A DNA stretch of 48,810 nucleotides from Burkholderiales bacterium (lineage in GTDB: Bacteria; Pseudomonadota; Gammaproteobacteria; Burkholderiales; Burkholderiaceae_C). The translations under genes and the position numbers were made by a program. Below the pieces are notes generated by a model. It worked only from the letters and a program-made list of their open reading frames with translations, did not search any database and had not been told where the DNA came from. Positions 33,622 to 44,813 of this stretch are shown here, piece by piece (within the stretch, counting starts at the first letter, position 1; every line of letters starts with the position of its first letter). The stretch is taken from positions 131,761 through 180,570 of the forward strand of contig JAIXLP010000050.1 of assembly GCA_026954015.1 (NCBI GenBank), in the 5' to 3' direction.

Positions 33622-35082
33622 ATGAGCACTTCATCCGCCACCCCCGCCTTCGATGCCGCTGCTGCCGCCGCGCACCTCACCCGCGCGTGGGACGAGGACA
33701 TCACGCAGCAGATCAGCGACTACATCGCCATCCCCGCGAAGTCGCCAGCCTTCGCCGCCGACTGGCGCGAACAGGGCCACATCGAGACCGTGGTGCGCCG
33801 CGCCGCCGCCTGGGCCGAAAGCCAGCAGGTGGCGGGCCTGAAGCTCGACGTCGTGCGCCTGCCCGGGCGCACGCCCGTCATCTTCTTCGAGGTGCCCGCC
33901 GCGCACAGCGCGAGCACCCAGACCGCGCTGATGTACGGCCACCTCGACAAGCAGCCCGAGTTCGAGGGCTGGAGGAGCGGGCTCGGCCCCTGGACGCCGG
34001 TGATCCAGGACGACAGGCTCTATGGGCGCGGCGGCGCCGACGACGGCTACGCGATCTACGCCAGCATCGCCGCCATCAAGGAGCTGCAGCGCCAGGATGC
34101 GGCGCACCCGCGCATCGTCGGCCTGTTCGAGACCTGCGAGGAAAGCGGCTCGACCGACCTGCTGCCCTACGTGGATGCCCTGAAGGCGCGCCTGGGCGAC
34201 GTGGCGCTTGTCGTGTGCCTGGATTCGGGCGCGGGCAACTACGACCAGCTGTGGCTCACCACCAGCCTGCGCGGCATGGCCAGCGGCACGCTGAAGGTGG
34301 AGATCCTCACCGAAGGCGTGCACTCGGGCGATTCATCGGGCCTCGTGCCCTCGTCGTTTCGCATCGTGCGCCAGGTGCTCGACCGGCTGGAGGATTCGAG
34401 CACCGGGCGCCTGCTGCCCGCAAGCTTTCACTGCGAGGTGCCGCCCGAGCGCCTCGTGCAGGCACGCGCCACGGCGGACATCCTGGGCCAGTCCGTCATC
34501 GGCAACTTCCCCTGGGTGCACTACGACTGCGCCAGCGGCCCGCAGGCGGCGCTCGCCACCACGAGCGACCCGGTGCAGGCGCTCCTGCGCCGCACCTGGG
34601 AGCCCACGCTCTCGATCACCGGCGCCGAGGGCCTGCCCGCGCTCAAGGACGCGGGCAACGTGCTGCGCCCCTACACCGCGTTCAAGCTCAGCCTGCGCGT
34701 GCCGCCGCTCGTCGATGCGGCCGCCTGCGTGGCCGAGATGAAGCGCATCCTCGAAGACAACGCGCCCTACCAGGCGCGCGTGACCTTCCACGCCGACGGC
34801 GCGGCCAACGGCTGGAACGCGCCCACCGTCGCGCCCTGGCTCGCGGGCGCGCTCGACGCCGCGAGCCAGGCCCAGTTCGGCGCGCCCTGCGGCTACATCG
34901 GCCAGGGCGGCACGATTCCGCTGATGAACATCCTGAGCCAGGGCTTCCCCAAGGCGCAGATGATGGTCTGCGGCGTGCTCGGGCCCAGGAGCAACGCACA
35001 CGGCCCCAATGAATTCCTGCACCTGCCCTACGCCAAGCGCCTCACGGCGGCGGTGGCGCAGGTGCTCGCCGGCATGCCGTGA
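33622..35082 (+). CDS. M20-family metallopeptidase
   Basis: A 486-residue cytoplasmic peptidase. The zinc ligands and catalytic residues of the M20 family are visible: MYGHLDKQPEFEGW (His and Asp), LYGRGGADDGYA (bridging Asp), and ETCEESGSTD (catalytic Glu and Glu ligand); the last ligand His is in SNAHGPNEF. A lid/dimerisation domain occupies about residues 200-370. Relatives are dipeptidases (CNDP-like). The ATG at 33622 follows a GAGGAAC ribosome binding site. It converges on hutI with the stops 25 bp apart. Confidence 0.92.
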   Translation: MSTSSATPAFDAAAAAAHLTRAWDEDITQQISDYIAIPAKSPAFAADWREQGHIETVVRRAAAWAESQQVAGLKLDVVRLPGRTPVIFFEVPAAHSASTQTALMYGHLDKQPEFEGWRSGLGPWTPVIQDDRLYGRGGADDGYAIYASIAAIKELQRQDAAHPRIVGLFETCEESGSTDLLPYVDALKARLGDVALVVCLDSGAGNYDQLWLTTSLRGMASGTLKVEILTEGVHSGDSSGLVPSSFRIVRQVLDRLEDSSTGRLLPASFHCEVPPERLVQARATADILGQSVIGNFPWVHYDCASGPQAALATTSDPVQALLRRTWEPTLSITGAEGLPALKDAGNVLRPYTAFKLSLRVPPLVDAAACVAEMKRILEDNAPYQARVTFHADGAANGWNAPTVAPWLAGALDAASQAQFGAPCGYIGQGGTIPLMNILSQGFPKAQMMVCGVLGPRSNAHGPNEFLHLPYAKRLTAAVAQVLAGMP

Positions 35083-35107
35083 CCCGCGGCAAGGCGGACC
35101 GGCGCGG

Positions 35108-36319
35108 TCATGCGTTCGAAGACGCGCGCAGCTCGCCGCCCTGCACCACCGCGCGGCACGGGTTGTGGCCGAACCAGTAGGTCAGTTCGTTCGGATGGTC
35201 GAACTCCCACACCGCCAGGTCCGCGCGCAGGCCGGCCCGCAGCAGACCGCGGTCGCCGAGCCCGAGCGCGCGCGCCGCGTGGTGCGTGATGCCCGCCACC
35301 GCCTCCAGCGGCGTGAGCCGAAAGAAGGTGCACGCCATGTGCGCCGCGAGCTGCAGCGACAGGCCGGGCGCGGTGCCCGGGTTGTGGTCGCTCGCGACGG
35401 CGATGGGCACGCCGGCGTCGCGCAGCCGCGCCACGGGCGGCAGATGGGTCTCGCGCAGCATGTAGTAGGCGCACGGCAGCAGCACGGCCACGCTACCCGC
35501 CGCCTTCATCGCGGCGATGCCGTCGGCGCTCAGGTATTCGAGGTGATCGGCTGAGAGCGCGCCGAAGGACGCGGCCAGCGCTGCGCCGCCCTGGTCGCTC
35601 AGTTGCTCGGCGTGCAGCTTGACCGGCAGGCCCAGCGCCCGCGCCGCCTCGAACACGCGCGCCACCTGCGCCGTGGAGAAGGCGATGGATTCACAGAAGG
35701 CGTCGACCGCGTCAACCAGCCCTTCGGCATGCAGCGTGGCCATCCACGCGCACACGGCGTCGATGTAGTCGTCGGGGCGGCCTTCGAATTCGGGCGGCAG
35801 CGCGTGCGCGCCCAGGTAGGTGGTGCGCACCTGCAGCGGCAGCTCGCTTCCTAAGCGCCGCGCCACGCGCAGGCACTTGGCCTCGTCCTGCAAGGAAAGC
35901 CCGTAGCCGGACTTGATCTCCAGCGTGGTCACGCCGCCCGCCATGAGCGCCTGCGCGCGCCTGCGCGTGCCGTGCAGCAGCGCGTCGTCGCTCGCCGCGC
36001 GCGTGGCCGCGACGGTCGAACGGATGCCGCCGCCGGCACGCGCGATCTCCTCGTAGCTTGCGCCGCCCAGCCGCATCTCGGCCTCGCGTGCGCGGTTGCC
36101 TCCATAGACCAGGTGCGTGTGGCAGTCGACGAGGCCGGGCGTGACCAGAGCGCCGCCGAGATTGACCTCTTCGTCGATCTGCGTCTGCGCGGGCAGCGCG
36201 GGCAGCGGCCCGACCCAGCGGATGAGCTCGCCCTCGGTGACGAGCGCGCCGTCGTCGATCAGGCCCCAGCCGCCATCGGCCAGGGTGGCAAGGCGCGCGT
36301 GGCGCCAGAGTTTGTGCAT
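35108..36319 (-). CDS. hutI: Imidazolonepropionase HutI
   Basis: A 403-residue amidohydrolase that opens the ring of 4-imidazolone-5-propionate to give N-formimino-L-glutamate, step 3 of histidine breakdown. It has the metal motif [11 protein letters not shown], the substrate stretch EIKSGYGLS, the third ligand in [12 protein letters not shown] and the catalytic Asp in ASDHNPGT. The gene lies 22 bp after the hutD-hutH fusion and closes the minus-strand hut operon. Confidence 0.97.
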   Translation of the reverse strand: MHKLWRHARLATLADGGWGLIDDGALVTEGELIRWVGPLPALPAQTQIDEEVNLGGALVTPGLVDCHTHLVYGGNRAREAEMRLGGASYEEIARAGGGIRSTVAATRAASDDALLHGTRRRAQALMAGGVTTLEIKSGYGLSLQDEAKCLRVARRLGSELPLQVRTTYLGAHALPPEFEGRPDDYIDAVCAWMATLHAEGLVDAVDAFCESIAFSTAQVARVFEAARALGLPVKLHAEQLSDQGGAALAASFGALSADHLEYLSADGIAAMKAAGSVAVLLPCAYYMLRETHLPPVARLRDAGVPIAVASDHNPGTAPGLSLQLAAHMACTFFRLTPLEAVAGITHHAARALGLGDRGLLRAGLRADLAVWEFDHPNELTYWFGHNPCRAVVQGGELRASSNA

Positions 36320-36341
36320 GAAAGCTCCTTCGCGGTCGCGC

Positions 36342-38498
36342 TCAATCCGTCCACAGCCGAGCCAACGGCGCGCGCAGGCCCGATGCGGCGGCGCCGCCCA
36401 ACACCCGCGTGCGCGCCGCCTCGATGTCGGGCGCGAACAACCGATCCTGCGCGTAGAACGGTACCGCGCGGCGCAGCGTGGCGTGCGCTGTCTGCAGTGG
36501 GACGGAAGTCTGCAGCGGCCGATGGAAGTCCACGCCCTGCGCCGCCGCCAGCCATTCGATGCCGAGGATGGTGGCGGTGTTCTGCGCCATCTCCGCCAGG
36601 CGCCTGGCGGCGAACGTCGCCATGCTCACGTGGTCTTCCTGGTTGGCGCTCGTGGGCAGGCTGTCCACGCTGGCCGGATGCGCAAGCGACTTGTTCTCGG
36701 ACGCGAGCGCCGCCGCCGTCACGTGAGCGATCATGAAGCCGCTGTTGAGCCCCGGATTCTGGACGAGGAAGGGCGGCAGGCCCGAGAGCGTGCTGTCGAT
36801 CAGCAGCGCGATGCGGCGCTCGGAGATAGCGCCGATCTCGCTGATCGCCAGTGCCAGCGTGTCGGCCGCGAACGCCACCGGCTCGGCGTGGAAATTGCCG
36901 CCCGAAAGCACCTCACCGGTGTCGGCGAAGACCAGCGGATTGTCGGTGACGGCATTGGCTTCGATGAGCAGCGTGCGCGCGGCCTGCATGATCAGGTCGC
37001 GGCACGCGCCCATCACCTGCGGCTGGCAGCGCAGGCTGTAGGGGTCTTGCACGCGCTCGTCGTTGACGAGGTGGGAGCGGCGGATCCTGCTACCCTGCAG
37101 CAGGGCGCGCGTGACCTCGGCCAGCGCGATCTGCCCCGGCTGGCCGCGCAGCGCATGGATGCGCGGATCAAACGGCGCGTCGCTGCCCTTCGCGGCGTCG
37201 ACGCACAGCGCACCGATCACCGTCCCCGCCTCCAGCAGGCGTTCGGCGAGGAACAGGCCGTGCAGCGCCAGCGCCGTGGATACCTGCGTGCCGTTGATCA
37301 GCGCCAGCCCCTCTTTGGCCGCGAGCGCGAGGGGTGCAATGCCCGCTTCGGCCAGGGCCTGCGCTGCGGGCAGGATGCGCCCGGCCACACGTACCTGACC
37401 CTCGCCGATGAGCGCGAGCGTCATGTGCGACAGCGGCGCCAGGTCGCCCGAGGCACCCACTGAACCTTTGGACGGAATCAAGGGCAGCACGCCCGCATCC
37501 AGCATGGCAAGCAGGGTATCGACGACCTCGGGGCGCACGCCGGAGAGACCGCGCGCCAGGCTCGCCGCCTTCATCAGCAGGACGAGGCGCACGACCGCAT
37601 CGGGCAGCGGCGCGCCCGTGCCCACGGAATGCGAGAGGATGAGGTTGTGCTGCAGCTGAGCGAGTTGGGCGTTGGCGATATGCGTTTTCGCGAGTTTGCC
37701 GAAGCCGGTGTTGATGCCGTAGGCGGGATCACCCCTGGCAACGATGGCACGCACCGCCGCCGCACCCGCCTCCATGGCTGCGCGGCTTTGCGGTGCCAGG
37801 CGCACGGCCTGGGGCATCTGCCAGAGCGAGCGCAACTGGGTCAGACTCAATCGTCCCGGCTCGATCTCCAGCGCGCAGGCGTTCGTGGCGGCGTCGTCGG
37901 ATGCCGGCGGCAGCGGCGCGAGCACCACCCAGGCCAGCGCCGGCGTCTCGCCGCCCTCGCCGGGCAGGTGTTCGATCACCGCGTCCCCGTCGCTTTCATG
38001 CGGGTCCACCCACCACAGGCCCTGGCCCGCCGTCAACACCTCGCCCGCGCAGCGCCAGCGCCCGGCCAGCACCATGCACAGGCCCGCCGGGGCGCTGCCC
38101 AGCTGCTGCGCGCCATGCACGGCCCGCATCTGTCCCTGCCACTGGCCTCGGCGCAGCATGAGGTTGAAGTCCGTCGAAATGCGGCCCGCCAGCGTGGCGT
38201 CGATCGCGGCCTCGCCCGCAAAGGCGAAGACCTTCCAGCGTTCCTGCAGCGCATGGTCGATGCCGTCGCCCGCACCGCGCAGGTGGGCGCCGTCGCCGTC
38301 CAGCAGCATGATCTGGCGGTCCACGCCGGGCAGCAGGGAAAACGGCCCGGGAGCGGCGAGCGTCGCCACGCTCACACGCCACTCGAAATCATCCAGCGTG
38401 CTGCCCTCGGGCCAGCGCACGATCTCGCGCGTGCTGCCGCCGCCGTTCTTCCACGGCATGGCAGCCAGCGTGTTCAGATCGAAGGTCCGCACGGGCAT
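36342..38498 (-). CDS. hutH: HutD-histidine ammonia-lyase (HutH) fusion protein
   Basis: A single 718-residue frame with two enzymes' worth of sequence. Residues 1 to about 196 are a HutD/Ves cupin domain ([40 protein letters not shown]). After a linker of about 12 residues ([13 protein letters not shown]), residues 208-718 form a full-length histidine ammonia-lyase with the Ala349-Ser350-Gly351 triplet that makes the MIO prosthetic group. HutH converts histidine to urocanate and ammonia; HutD is thought to govern the level of hut activity. There is no stop, frameshift or internal ribosome site evident at the junction. It is normally two separate genes. It follows hutU by 15 bp. Confidence 0.95.
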   Translation of the reverse strand: MPVRTFDLNTLAAMPWKNGGGSTREIVRWPEGSTLDDFEWRVSVATLAAPGPFSLLPGVDRQIMLLDGDGAHLRGAGDGIDHALQERWKVFAFAGEAAIDATLAGRISTDFNLMLRRGQWQGQMRAVHGAQQLGSAPAGLCMVLAGRWRCAGEVLTAGQGLWWVDPHESDGDAVIEHLPGEGGETPALAWVVLAPLPPASDDAATNACALEIEPGRLSLTQLRSLWQMPQAVRLAPQSRAAMEAGAAAVRAIVARGDPAYGINTGFGKLAKTHIANAQLAQLQHNLILSHSVGTGAPLPDAVVRLVLLMKAASLARGLSGVRPEVVDTLLAMLDAGVLPLIPSKGSVGASGDLAPLSHMTLALIGEGQVRVAGRILPAAQALAEAGIAPLALAAKEGLALINGTQVSTALALHGLFLAERLLEAGTVIGALCVDAAKGSDAPFDPRIHALRGQPGQIALAEVTRALLQGSRIRRSHLVNDERVQDPYSLRCQPQVMGACRDLIMQAARTLLIEANAVTDNPLVFADTGEVLSGGNFHAEPVAFAADTLALAISEIGAISERRIALLIDSTLSGLPPFLVQNPGLNSGFMIAHVTAAALASENKSLAHPASVDSLPTSANQEDHVSMATFAARRLAEMAQNTATILGIEWLAAAQGVDFHRPLQTSVPLQTAHATLRRAVPFYAQDRLFAPDIEAARTRVLGGAAASGLRAPLARLWTD

Positions 38499-38513
38499 GC
38501 GCGCTGCGATACA

Positions 38514-40211
38514 TCAGGCGATCATGGGCAGCTTCAGGCCGAAGCGCCTGGCCGTCTCGATGGCCTTTTCGTAACCCGCGTCGGCATGGCGCATCACGCC
38601 CGATCCGCAGTCGTTGACCAGCACGCGCGCCAGGCGCTCGGCGGCGGCATCGGTGCCGTCAGCGACGATCACCATGCCCGCGTGCTGCGAATAGCCCATG
38701 CCCACGCCGCCGCCGTGGTGCAGGCTCACCCAGGTGGCGCCGCCCGCGGTGTTCAGCAGGGCGTTGAGCAGCGGCCAGTCGCTTACAGCGTCGGTGCCGT
38801 CCTTCATGGCCTCCGTCTCGCGGTTGGGACTGGCGACGCTGCCGGTATCGAGATGGTCGCGCCCGATCACGATGGGCGCCTTGAGCTCGCCGCTCTTGAC
38901 CATCTCGTTGAACGCCAGGCCCGCCACGTGCCGCTCACCCAGGCCCAGCCAGCAGATGCGCGAGGGCAGGCCCTGAAAGGCGATGCGTTCGCGCGCCATG
39001 TCCAGCCAGCGGTGCGTGTGCTTGTTCTCCGGGAAGAGCTCCTTGATCTTGGCGTCGGTCTTGTAGATGTCCTCGGGGTCGCCCGAGAGCGCTACCCAGC
39101 GAAACGGCCCCTTGCCCTCGCAGAACATCGGGCGGATGTAGGCCGGTACGAAACCGGGGAAGTCGAAGGCGTTCTTCACGCCCTCATCGAAAGCCGCCTG
39201 GCGGATGTTGTTGCCGTAGTCGAAGGTCGGCACGCCCATGGCCTGAAAGTCCAGCATGGCCTGCACGTGCACGGCGCAGCTCTGGCCCGCGGCCTTTTTC
39301 AGCGCCGCATGCTGCGCCGGATCGGCGGCGGCGGCGCGCCATTGTTCCAGCGTCCAGCCCTTGGGCAGGTAGCCGTTGATGAGGTCGTGCGCGCTGGTCT
39401 GGTCGGTCACCATGTCGGGGCGGATGCCGCCCGCTTTGGCGCGCCTGACCAGTTCGGGCAGGATGTCGCTGGCGTTGCCCAGCAGGGCGATGGAAACGGC
39501 TTCCTTTTTGGCCGTGTGCTGGGCGATGAGCGCCAGTGCCTCGTCGATGTCCCCGGCCTGCTTGTCCACGTAGCGGGTGCGCAGGCGAAAGTCGATGCTG
39601 GACTGCTGGCATTCGATGTTCAGCGAACAGGCCCCGGCCAGCGTTGCCGCCAGCGGCTGCGCGCCGCCCATGCCGCCCAGCCCGGCGGTGAGCACCCAGC
39701 GCCCGGCCAGATCGCCGTTGTAGTGCTGGCGACCCGCTTCGACGAAGGTCTCGTAGGTGCCCTGGATGATGCCCTGGCTGCCGATGTAGATCCAGCTGCC
39801 CGCCGTCATCTGGCCGAACATGAACAGGCCCTTGCGATCGAGCTCGTTGAAGTGCTCCCAGTCGGCCCACCTGGGCACGAGGTTGGAGTTGGCGATGAGC
39901 ACGCGCGGCGCGTTCTCGTGCGTTTTGAACACGCCCACGGGCTTGCCCGATTGCACCAGCAGGGATTCGTCGGGCTCCAGCTTGCGCAGCGATTCGAGGA
40001 TCTGGTCGAAGCACGCCCAGTCGCGCGCCGCGCGGCCGATGCCGCCGTAGACGACGAGGTCCTGCGGGCGCTCGGCCACCTCGGCGTCCAGGTTGTTCTG
40101 GATCATGCGGTAGGGCGCCTCGATCAGCCAGTTCTTGCAGGCAAGCTGGCTGCCGCGCGGGGCGCGAATGTGGCGGGAAGGATCGTGACGGGGGTCGGTG
40201 GTGGTGGTCAT
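38514..40211 (-). CDS. hutU: Urocanate hydratase HutU
   Basis: A 565-residue NAD+-dependent enzyme that adds water to urocanate to make imidazolonepropionate, step 2 of histidine breakdown. It is nearly colinear with known urocanases, with the tightly bound NAD+ loop [12 protein letters not shown], and [11 protein letters not shown] and [17 protein letters not shown] further on. The start ATG at 40209-40211 is preferred to one eight codons upstream. It is separated by 29 bp from livF, so transporter and enzymes probably share one transcript. Confidence 0.97.
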   Translation of the reverse strand: MTTTTDPRHDPSRHIRAPRGSQLACKNWLIEAPYRMIQNNLDAEVAERPQDLVVYGGIGRAARDWACFDQILESLRKLEPDESLLVQSGKPVGVFKTHENAPRVLIANSNLVPRWADWEHFNELDRKGLFMFGQMTAGSWIYIGSQGIIQGTYETFVEAGRQHYNGDLAGRWVLTAGLGGMGGAQPLAATLAGACSLNIECQQSSIDFRLRTRYVDKQAGDIDEALALIAQHTAKKEAVSIALLGNASDILPELVRRAKAGGIRPDMVTDQTSAHDLINGYLPKGWTLEQWRAAAADPAQHAALKKAAGQSCAVHVQAMLDFQAMGVPTFDYGNNIRQAAFDEGVKNAFDFPGFVPAYIRPMFCEGKGPFRWVALSGDPEDIYKTDAKIKELFPENKHTHRWLDMARERIAFQGLPSRICWLGLGERHVAGLAFNEMVKSGELKAPIVIGRDHLDTGSVASPNRETEAMKDGTDAVSDWPLLNALLNTAGGATWVSLHHGGGVGMGYSQHAGMVIVADGTDAAAERLARVLVNDCGSGVMRHADAGYEKAIETARRFGLKLPMIA

Positions 40212-40240
40212 CGGTGTCTCCAGAAGGGGAAACAAAATGC

Positions 40241-40937
<697 letters not shown>

Positions 40938-40945
<8 letters not shown>

Positions 40946-41714
40946 GGCTCGTCTCCTCCTGCGCATCGGCGCCGAGGTAGGCGCTGCGCACCACGGGCTC
41001 GGCCATCACGGCCTGCGGTTCACCCTCGGCGATCTTGCGGCCGTTGTCCAGCACCACGAGGCGCCGGCAGATGCGCATGACCTCGCCCAGGTTGTGCTCG
41101 ATCAGCACGATGGTGATGCCCTGGCGGTTGATTTCGGCGATGGTGTCGGCCAGGCCGTGCGCCTCCTTGGAATTGAGCCCGGCCAGCGGCTCGTCGAGCA
41201 GCAGCAGGCGCGGCTTGAGCGCCAGCGCGCGCGCCAGCTCCAGGCGCTTGAGCACGCCCAGCGGCTGGGTGGCCGGGCTCTGCCCGGCCAGGTGGGCGAT
41301 GCCCACGCGCTGCAGTTCCTCGCGCGCCCGGGCCAGCTCCTGCGCATCCGAGACCTGCAGCAGCGCGCCCAGCGGCCGCCGCGTCTTGGCGCTGGCCGCG
41401 GCCATGGCCACGTTGTCCTGCAGCGAGATGCTGCGCAGCGGCCGCACCAGCTGCTGCGACAGCGCCAGGCCCATGCGGATGCGTTCGTTGATCGCATGCT
41501 CGTTCAGGCGCTTGCCGTCAAGCAGCACCTGGCCGCTGGTGGGCCGCACCACGCCGGTGATGGCGCGCAGCATGGTGGTCTTGCCCGCGCCGTTGGGGCC
41601 GATCAGGCCGAGCAGCTCGCCTTCATTCACCATGAAGGAAACGTCATCGACCGCCAGCAGTCCGCCAAAGCGCACCGTCACCGATTCGATGGCCAGCAAG
41701 GGAGAGGCGCTCAT
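40938..41714 (-). CDS. Branched-chain-type ABC transporter ATP-binding protein LivG
   Basis: A 258-residue ATPase with Walker A GPNGAGKTT and Walker B RLLLLDEPLAGLNSKEA. The ABC signature is of the atypical LivG subtype, QPLGVLKRLELARAL, where the usual LSYGQ is replaced by PLGVL; this variant recurs in some branched-chain-type systems. The start ATG overlaps the livM stop (ATGA) and the end overlaps livF by 8 bp, so the ATPase and permease genes are translated together. Confidence 0.92.
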
Positions 41715-42568
41715 GCCTTGCCCTCCTTCGCCCCGGACGACGCGAAGAAACGGCGCACCAGCCCGGCGATGCCGCCCGGCGAGAAGCGCATCATCAGGAA
41801 CAGCAGACCGCCATAGACCAGCAGCTTGTAGTCGCCGATGACCTGGAACCACGCCGGCAGCGCCGAGAGCACCGCCGCCGCGATCACCACCCAGGCCACC
41901 GAACCGATGCCGCCGAACACCACCATGGAGAGCACGGTGATGGATTCGATGAAGCCGAAGTTCTCGGCCCCGATGAACTGCAGGTGGTAGGCCAGCAGCG
42001 CGCCCGACAGACCCGCCAGTGCGGTGCCGATGGCAAACGCCGCCAGCTTGTAGCGCGGCACGTCGATGCCGAGCACGCGCATGGTGTCCTCGTCCTCGGC
42101 GATGCCGTTGAACACCCGCCCCATCCAGGTGCGGCGTATGTAGATGGACAGGCCCGCCACGACCGCCGCCAGCACGATGGCCAAGACCATGAAGCCCAGC
42201 TTGCCCATGCCGTGGTCGGGAATCGAGGAAATACCCATCTCGCCGCCCAGCCAGTCCTGCTGGCGCACGAAGCCGACGAAGAGGAACACCACGCCCATGG
42301 TGGTGATCGCCAGGAAGTCGTCGCGCACGCGCAGCGAGGACAGGCCGACGATGACGCCGAGCACGCAGGCCAGCAGCATGGCCACCGGCAGCGTCGAGAG
42401 GAAAGGCCAGCCGGCCTTGCCGAGCATCGCCGCGGCGTAGGCCCCGACGCCCTGAAAGGCCGCGTGGCCCAGGCTGATCTGGCCGCAGAAGCCGGTGATC
42501 AGGTTCAGCGACAGCGCGAAGATGACGCTGATCGCCATGGTGGTGAGCAAGGTGATTTCGTAATCCAT
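41711..42568 (-). CDS. Branched-chain-type ABC transporter permease LivM
   Basis: A 285-residue permease with about 8 membrane segments and the LivM blocks FCGQISLGHAAFQGVGAYAAA, quoted in part, SLRVRDDFLAITTMG, and FGGIGSVAWVVIAAA. It forms the channel with LivH. It lies 10 bp downstream of livH and has a 4-bp overlap with livG. It is probably specific for histidine or urocanate, judging by its place in the hut cluster. Confidence 0.92.
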   Translation of the reverse strand: MDYEITLLTTMAISVIFALSLNLITGFCGQISLGHAAFQGVGAYAAAMLGKAGWPFLSTLPVAMLLACVLGVIVGLSSLRVRDDFLAITTMGVVFLFVGFVRQQDWLGGEMGISSIPDHGMGKLGFMVLAIVLAAVVAGLSIYIRRTWMGRVFNGIAEDEDTMRVLGIDVPRYKLAAFAIGTALAGLSGALLAYHLQFIGAENFGFIESITVLSMVVFGGIGSVAWVVIAAAVLSALPAWFQVIGDYKLLVYGGLLFLMMRFSPGGIAGLVRRFFASSGAKEGKA

Positions 42569-42578
42569 GGTCTCTTCC

Positions 42579-43442
42579 TCACCGCCGCGCGAACAGACCC
42601 TGGGGGCGCACCATGAGCACCGCGATCAGGAAGGCGAAGGCAATCGCGTTGCGATCCAGGAACTGCCCGATGTAGATGGTGCCGAAGGACTCCACCACGC
42701 CCAGCACCAGCGAGGCCGCGAGCGTGCCTGGTACCGAGCCCAGGCCACCCAGCACGATGATGGCCAGCGCCTTGTAGGACGGCACGCTGCCCATGGTGGG
42801 CTCCACCAGGTTGTTGAGCAGCGCCACCCAGACGCCGGCAAAACCCGCGAGCGCCGAGCCGACGAAGAAATTGATGTCGCGCACCTGGCGCAGCGAGATG
42901 CCGAAGGACTCGGCCATCTGCGGGTCGGTCACCGTCGCCTGGCAGGCTACGCCGATGCGCGTGCGCGACTGCAGCCAGGCGAGCACGCCGATGATGAGCA
43001 CCGTGCCCACCATCATCCAGATTTCCGCCAGGCTCAGCTGCAGGCCGCCGCCCAGCGCTACCTGCCCCTGCATCTGCGGCGTGGCGAACGACAGGCCCTG
43101 GGCGCCGAAGAGGATGCGAAAAGCCTCCTCGGACGCGATGTACAGACCGATGGAAGCGATCAGCGCCACGAAGGGCGGCTGCGAGAGCAGCGGCTGGTAG
43201 GCCAGGCGGTACATCAGCACCCCGGCGATGCCCGCCAGCACCGCGGCGCTGACGAAGGCCAGCGTCAGGCTTCCGGTGGCGTTGGTGACCAGCACGCCCG
43301 CGTAGGCGCCCAGCGTGAACAGCGAGGCATGCGCGACGTGCAGGATGCGCAGCAGGCCATACACCAGGGTCAGGCCCAGGGCGATCAGGGCATAGATGCT
43401 GCCCTGCACCAGGCCCTGGACGACGAGTTCCAGATACAGCAT
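42579..43442 (-). CDS. Branched-chain-type ABC transporter permease LivH
   Basis: A 287-residue permease with about 8 membrane segments. It has the LivH pattern GSIYALIALGLTLVYGLLRI, the loop FGISLRQVRDINFFVGSALAG (split at the second half) and IVLGGLGSVPGTLAASLVLG. It follows livK by 22 bp. The family as a whole transports amino acids, urea or short peptides; the hut context points to histidine. Confidence 0.92.
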   Translation of the reverse strand: MLYLELVVQGLVQGSIYALIALGLTLVYGLLRILHVAHASLFTLGAYAGVLVTNATGSLTLAFVSAAVLAGIAGVLMYRLAYQPLLSQPPFVALIASIGLYIASEEAFRILFGAQGLSFATPQMQGQVALGGGLQLSLAEIWMMVGTVLIIGVLAWLQSRTRIGVACQATVTDPQMAESFGISLRQVRDINFFVGSALAGFAGVWVALLNNLVEPTMGSVPSYKALAIIVLGGLGSVPGTLAASLVLGVVESFGTIYIGQFLDRNAIAFAFLIAVLMVRPQGLFARR

Positions 43443-43464
43443 GGTCTGTGCGCGAACCGCGTGC

Positions 43465-44616
43465 TTACTTGGCCTTGGTCGGCGGCGCCAGCAGTACCGG
43501 ATCGTGGATCACGCTGTGACGGTGGAAGGCCTTGTCCTTGACGATCTGCACCTGCAGATCCTTCTGCACCTCGTGCAGGTCGTTGAACGAAAGCTTGCCG
43601 ATCGGCGTGTCGTAGGTGCCCGCGGCCAGCGCGTCGCGCAGCGCGGCGCCGCCCTTGCCCTCGGTCTTCTTCAGGCCGTCTATGGCCACCAGCGTGGCGG
43701 TGTAGCTGGAAGCGGCCACCATGTCGGCGCCCACGCCCGTGGCCTTCTTGTAGTCGGCCAGGAAGGCCTTGGTCACGGGTGAGTCGGAGTCGCGATCCAG
43801 CGAGGTGGTCACCAGCGTGCCCTCGGAGGCCGGGCCGGCGATCTCCATGAACTTCTCGGAGTCGTAGCCTTCCTGCCCGATGATGGGCACGGTGATGCCG
43901 GCGGCGCGCAGCTGGCTCACCAGCGGGCCGGCGTTGAAGTAGTAGCCCGAGGCATAGATGACCTCGGGGTTGTCCGCCTTGACCTTGCTCACCAGCGGGC
44001 CGAACTGGCGGTCGGACATGCCGTACTCGTACTCGTTGATGATCTTCAGGCCGAGCTTCTGCGCGCCGTCCTTGAAGCCCGCGGCCAGCGACTGGCCGAA
44101 GTCGTTCTTCACCGTGATCAGCGCCACGTTCTTCTTGCCCAGCTCCTGCACGAGCTTGGCGCCGCCGCGCCCCTGCACCTCGCCCATGGCCGAGACGCGG
44201 AACATGTAGTCGCCCGCGAGCGTGACGTCGGGGTGGATGGAATAGGCCACCACGTAGGGCACCTGCGCCTTCTGGAAGATGGACGCGGCCGCGCGCGTGG
44301 AGCCCGAATACGAGCCCGAGACGCCGACGACGACCTTGTCCTTCTCGATCATCTTGGTGACCGCGGGCACCGCCTCCTTGGCCGAGGCCTGGTCGTCATA
44401 GACCACGAGCTCGAGCTTTTGCCCGGCCACGCCGCCGGCCGCATTGGCCTCGGCCACGGCGAGCTTGGCGCCTTCGAGCGCGGACTTGCCGTCGGCCGCG
44501 GCAAAGCCGGTGGACGGCACGTTGAAGCCGATCTTGATGTCGGCCCAGGCGGCGCCCACGGGCAGGGCAAAGGCCAGTGCGGCGACCAGCAGCTTGGGGA
44601 CAAACGGTGATTTCAT
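43465..44616 (-). CDS. Periplasmic amino acid-binding protein of the Liv-type ABC system (LivK)
   Basis: A 383-residue secreted receptor with a signal peptide ending VGAAWA (about residues 1-25). The mature protein is a periplasmic-binding-protein type I with the Leu/Ile/Val-family blocks KIGFNVPSTGFAAADGKSALEG, split, GVSGSYSGSTRAAA and YFNAGPLVSQLRAAGI. It is the first gene of the minus-strand transporter-hut operon and has a strong ribosome binding site (AAGGAGAAG). A HutC-type operator stands 87 bp upstream of its start. Confidence 0.92.
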   Translation of the reverse strand: MKSPFVPKLLVAALAFALPVGAAWADIKIGFNVPSTGFAAADGKSALEGAKLAVAEANAAGGVAGQKLELVVYDDQASAKEAVPAVTKMIEKDKVVVGVSGSYSGSTRAAASIFQKAQVPYVVAYSIHPDVTLAGDYMFRVSAMGEVQGRGGAKLVQELGKKNVALITVKNDFGQSLAAGFKDGAQKLGLKIINEYEYGMSDRQFGPLVSKVKADNPEVIYASGYYFNAGPLVSQLRAAGITVPIIGQEGYDSEKFMEIAGPASEGTLVTTSLDRDSDSPVTKAFLADYKKATGVGADMVAASSYTATLVAIDGLKKTEGKGGAALRDALAAGTYDTPIGKLSFNDLHEVQKDLQVQIVKDKAFHRHSVIHDPVLLAPPTKAK

Positions 44617-44702
44617 GAGCTTCTCCTTGGGGATGGACCTCTGGACGGAACAGGTGACTCGTTGTTTAATGCCTATACAACAATCAGGATTTGATCATCT
44701 AG

Positions 44703-44714
44703 TTGTATATACAT
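44703..44714. promoter_or_regulatory. HutC-type operator between livK and hutC
   Basis: TTGTATATACAT contains the perfect 10-bp palindrome TGTATATACA (44704-44713), which fits the GT-N-TA-N-AC pattern of HutC-subfamily GntR regulators. It lies in the 197-bp intergenic region between the divergent livK and hutC, well placed to control both directions. A half-site-like stretch (CTATACAAC) is at 44673-44681. Confidence 0.72.
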
Positions 44715-44813
44715 CTCACAACGCGAATTTAGACAAGGTGCTTTTGCATGTCAACATCAAAACCGCCAAAACAAGGGATAACCCTAATTCATCGAACCCG
44801 TTGCGCACGCCCC

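Noticed and set aside
37880-37920. A separate hutH start codon after the HutD part
   Set aside because: No ATG with a ribosome binding site lies at the junction; the nearest in-frame Met (MPQAV) is already inside the HutH domain. The frame is continuous, so a fusion is preferred.
44640-44760. AT-rich intergenic region as a replication origin or foreign insertion
   Set aside because: It contains no DnaA-box cluster; the AT-richness is explained by divergent promoters and the HutC operator.
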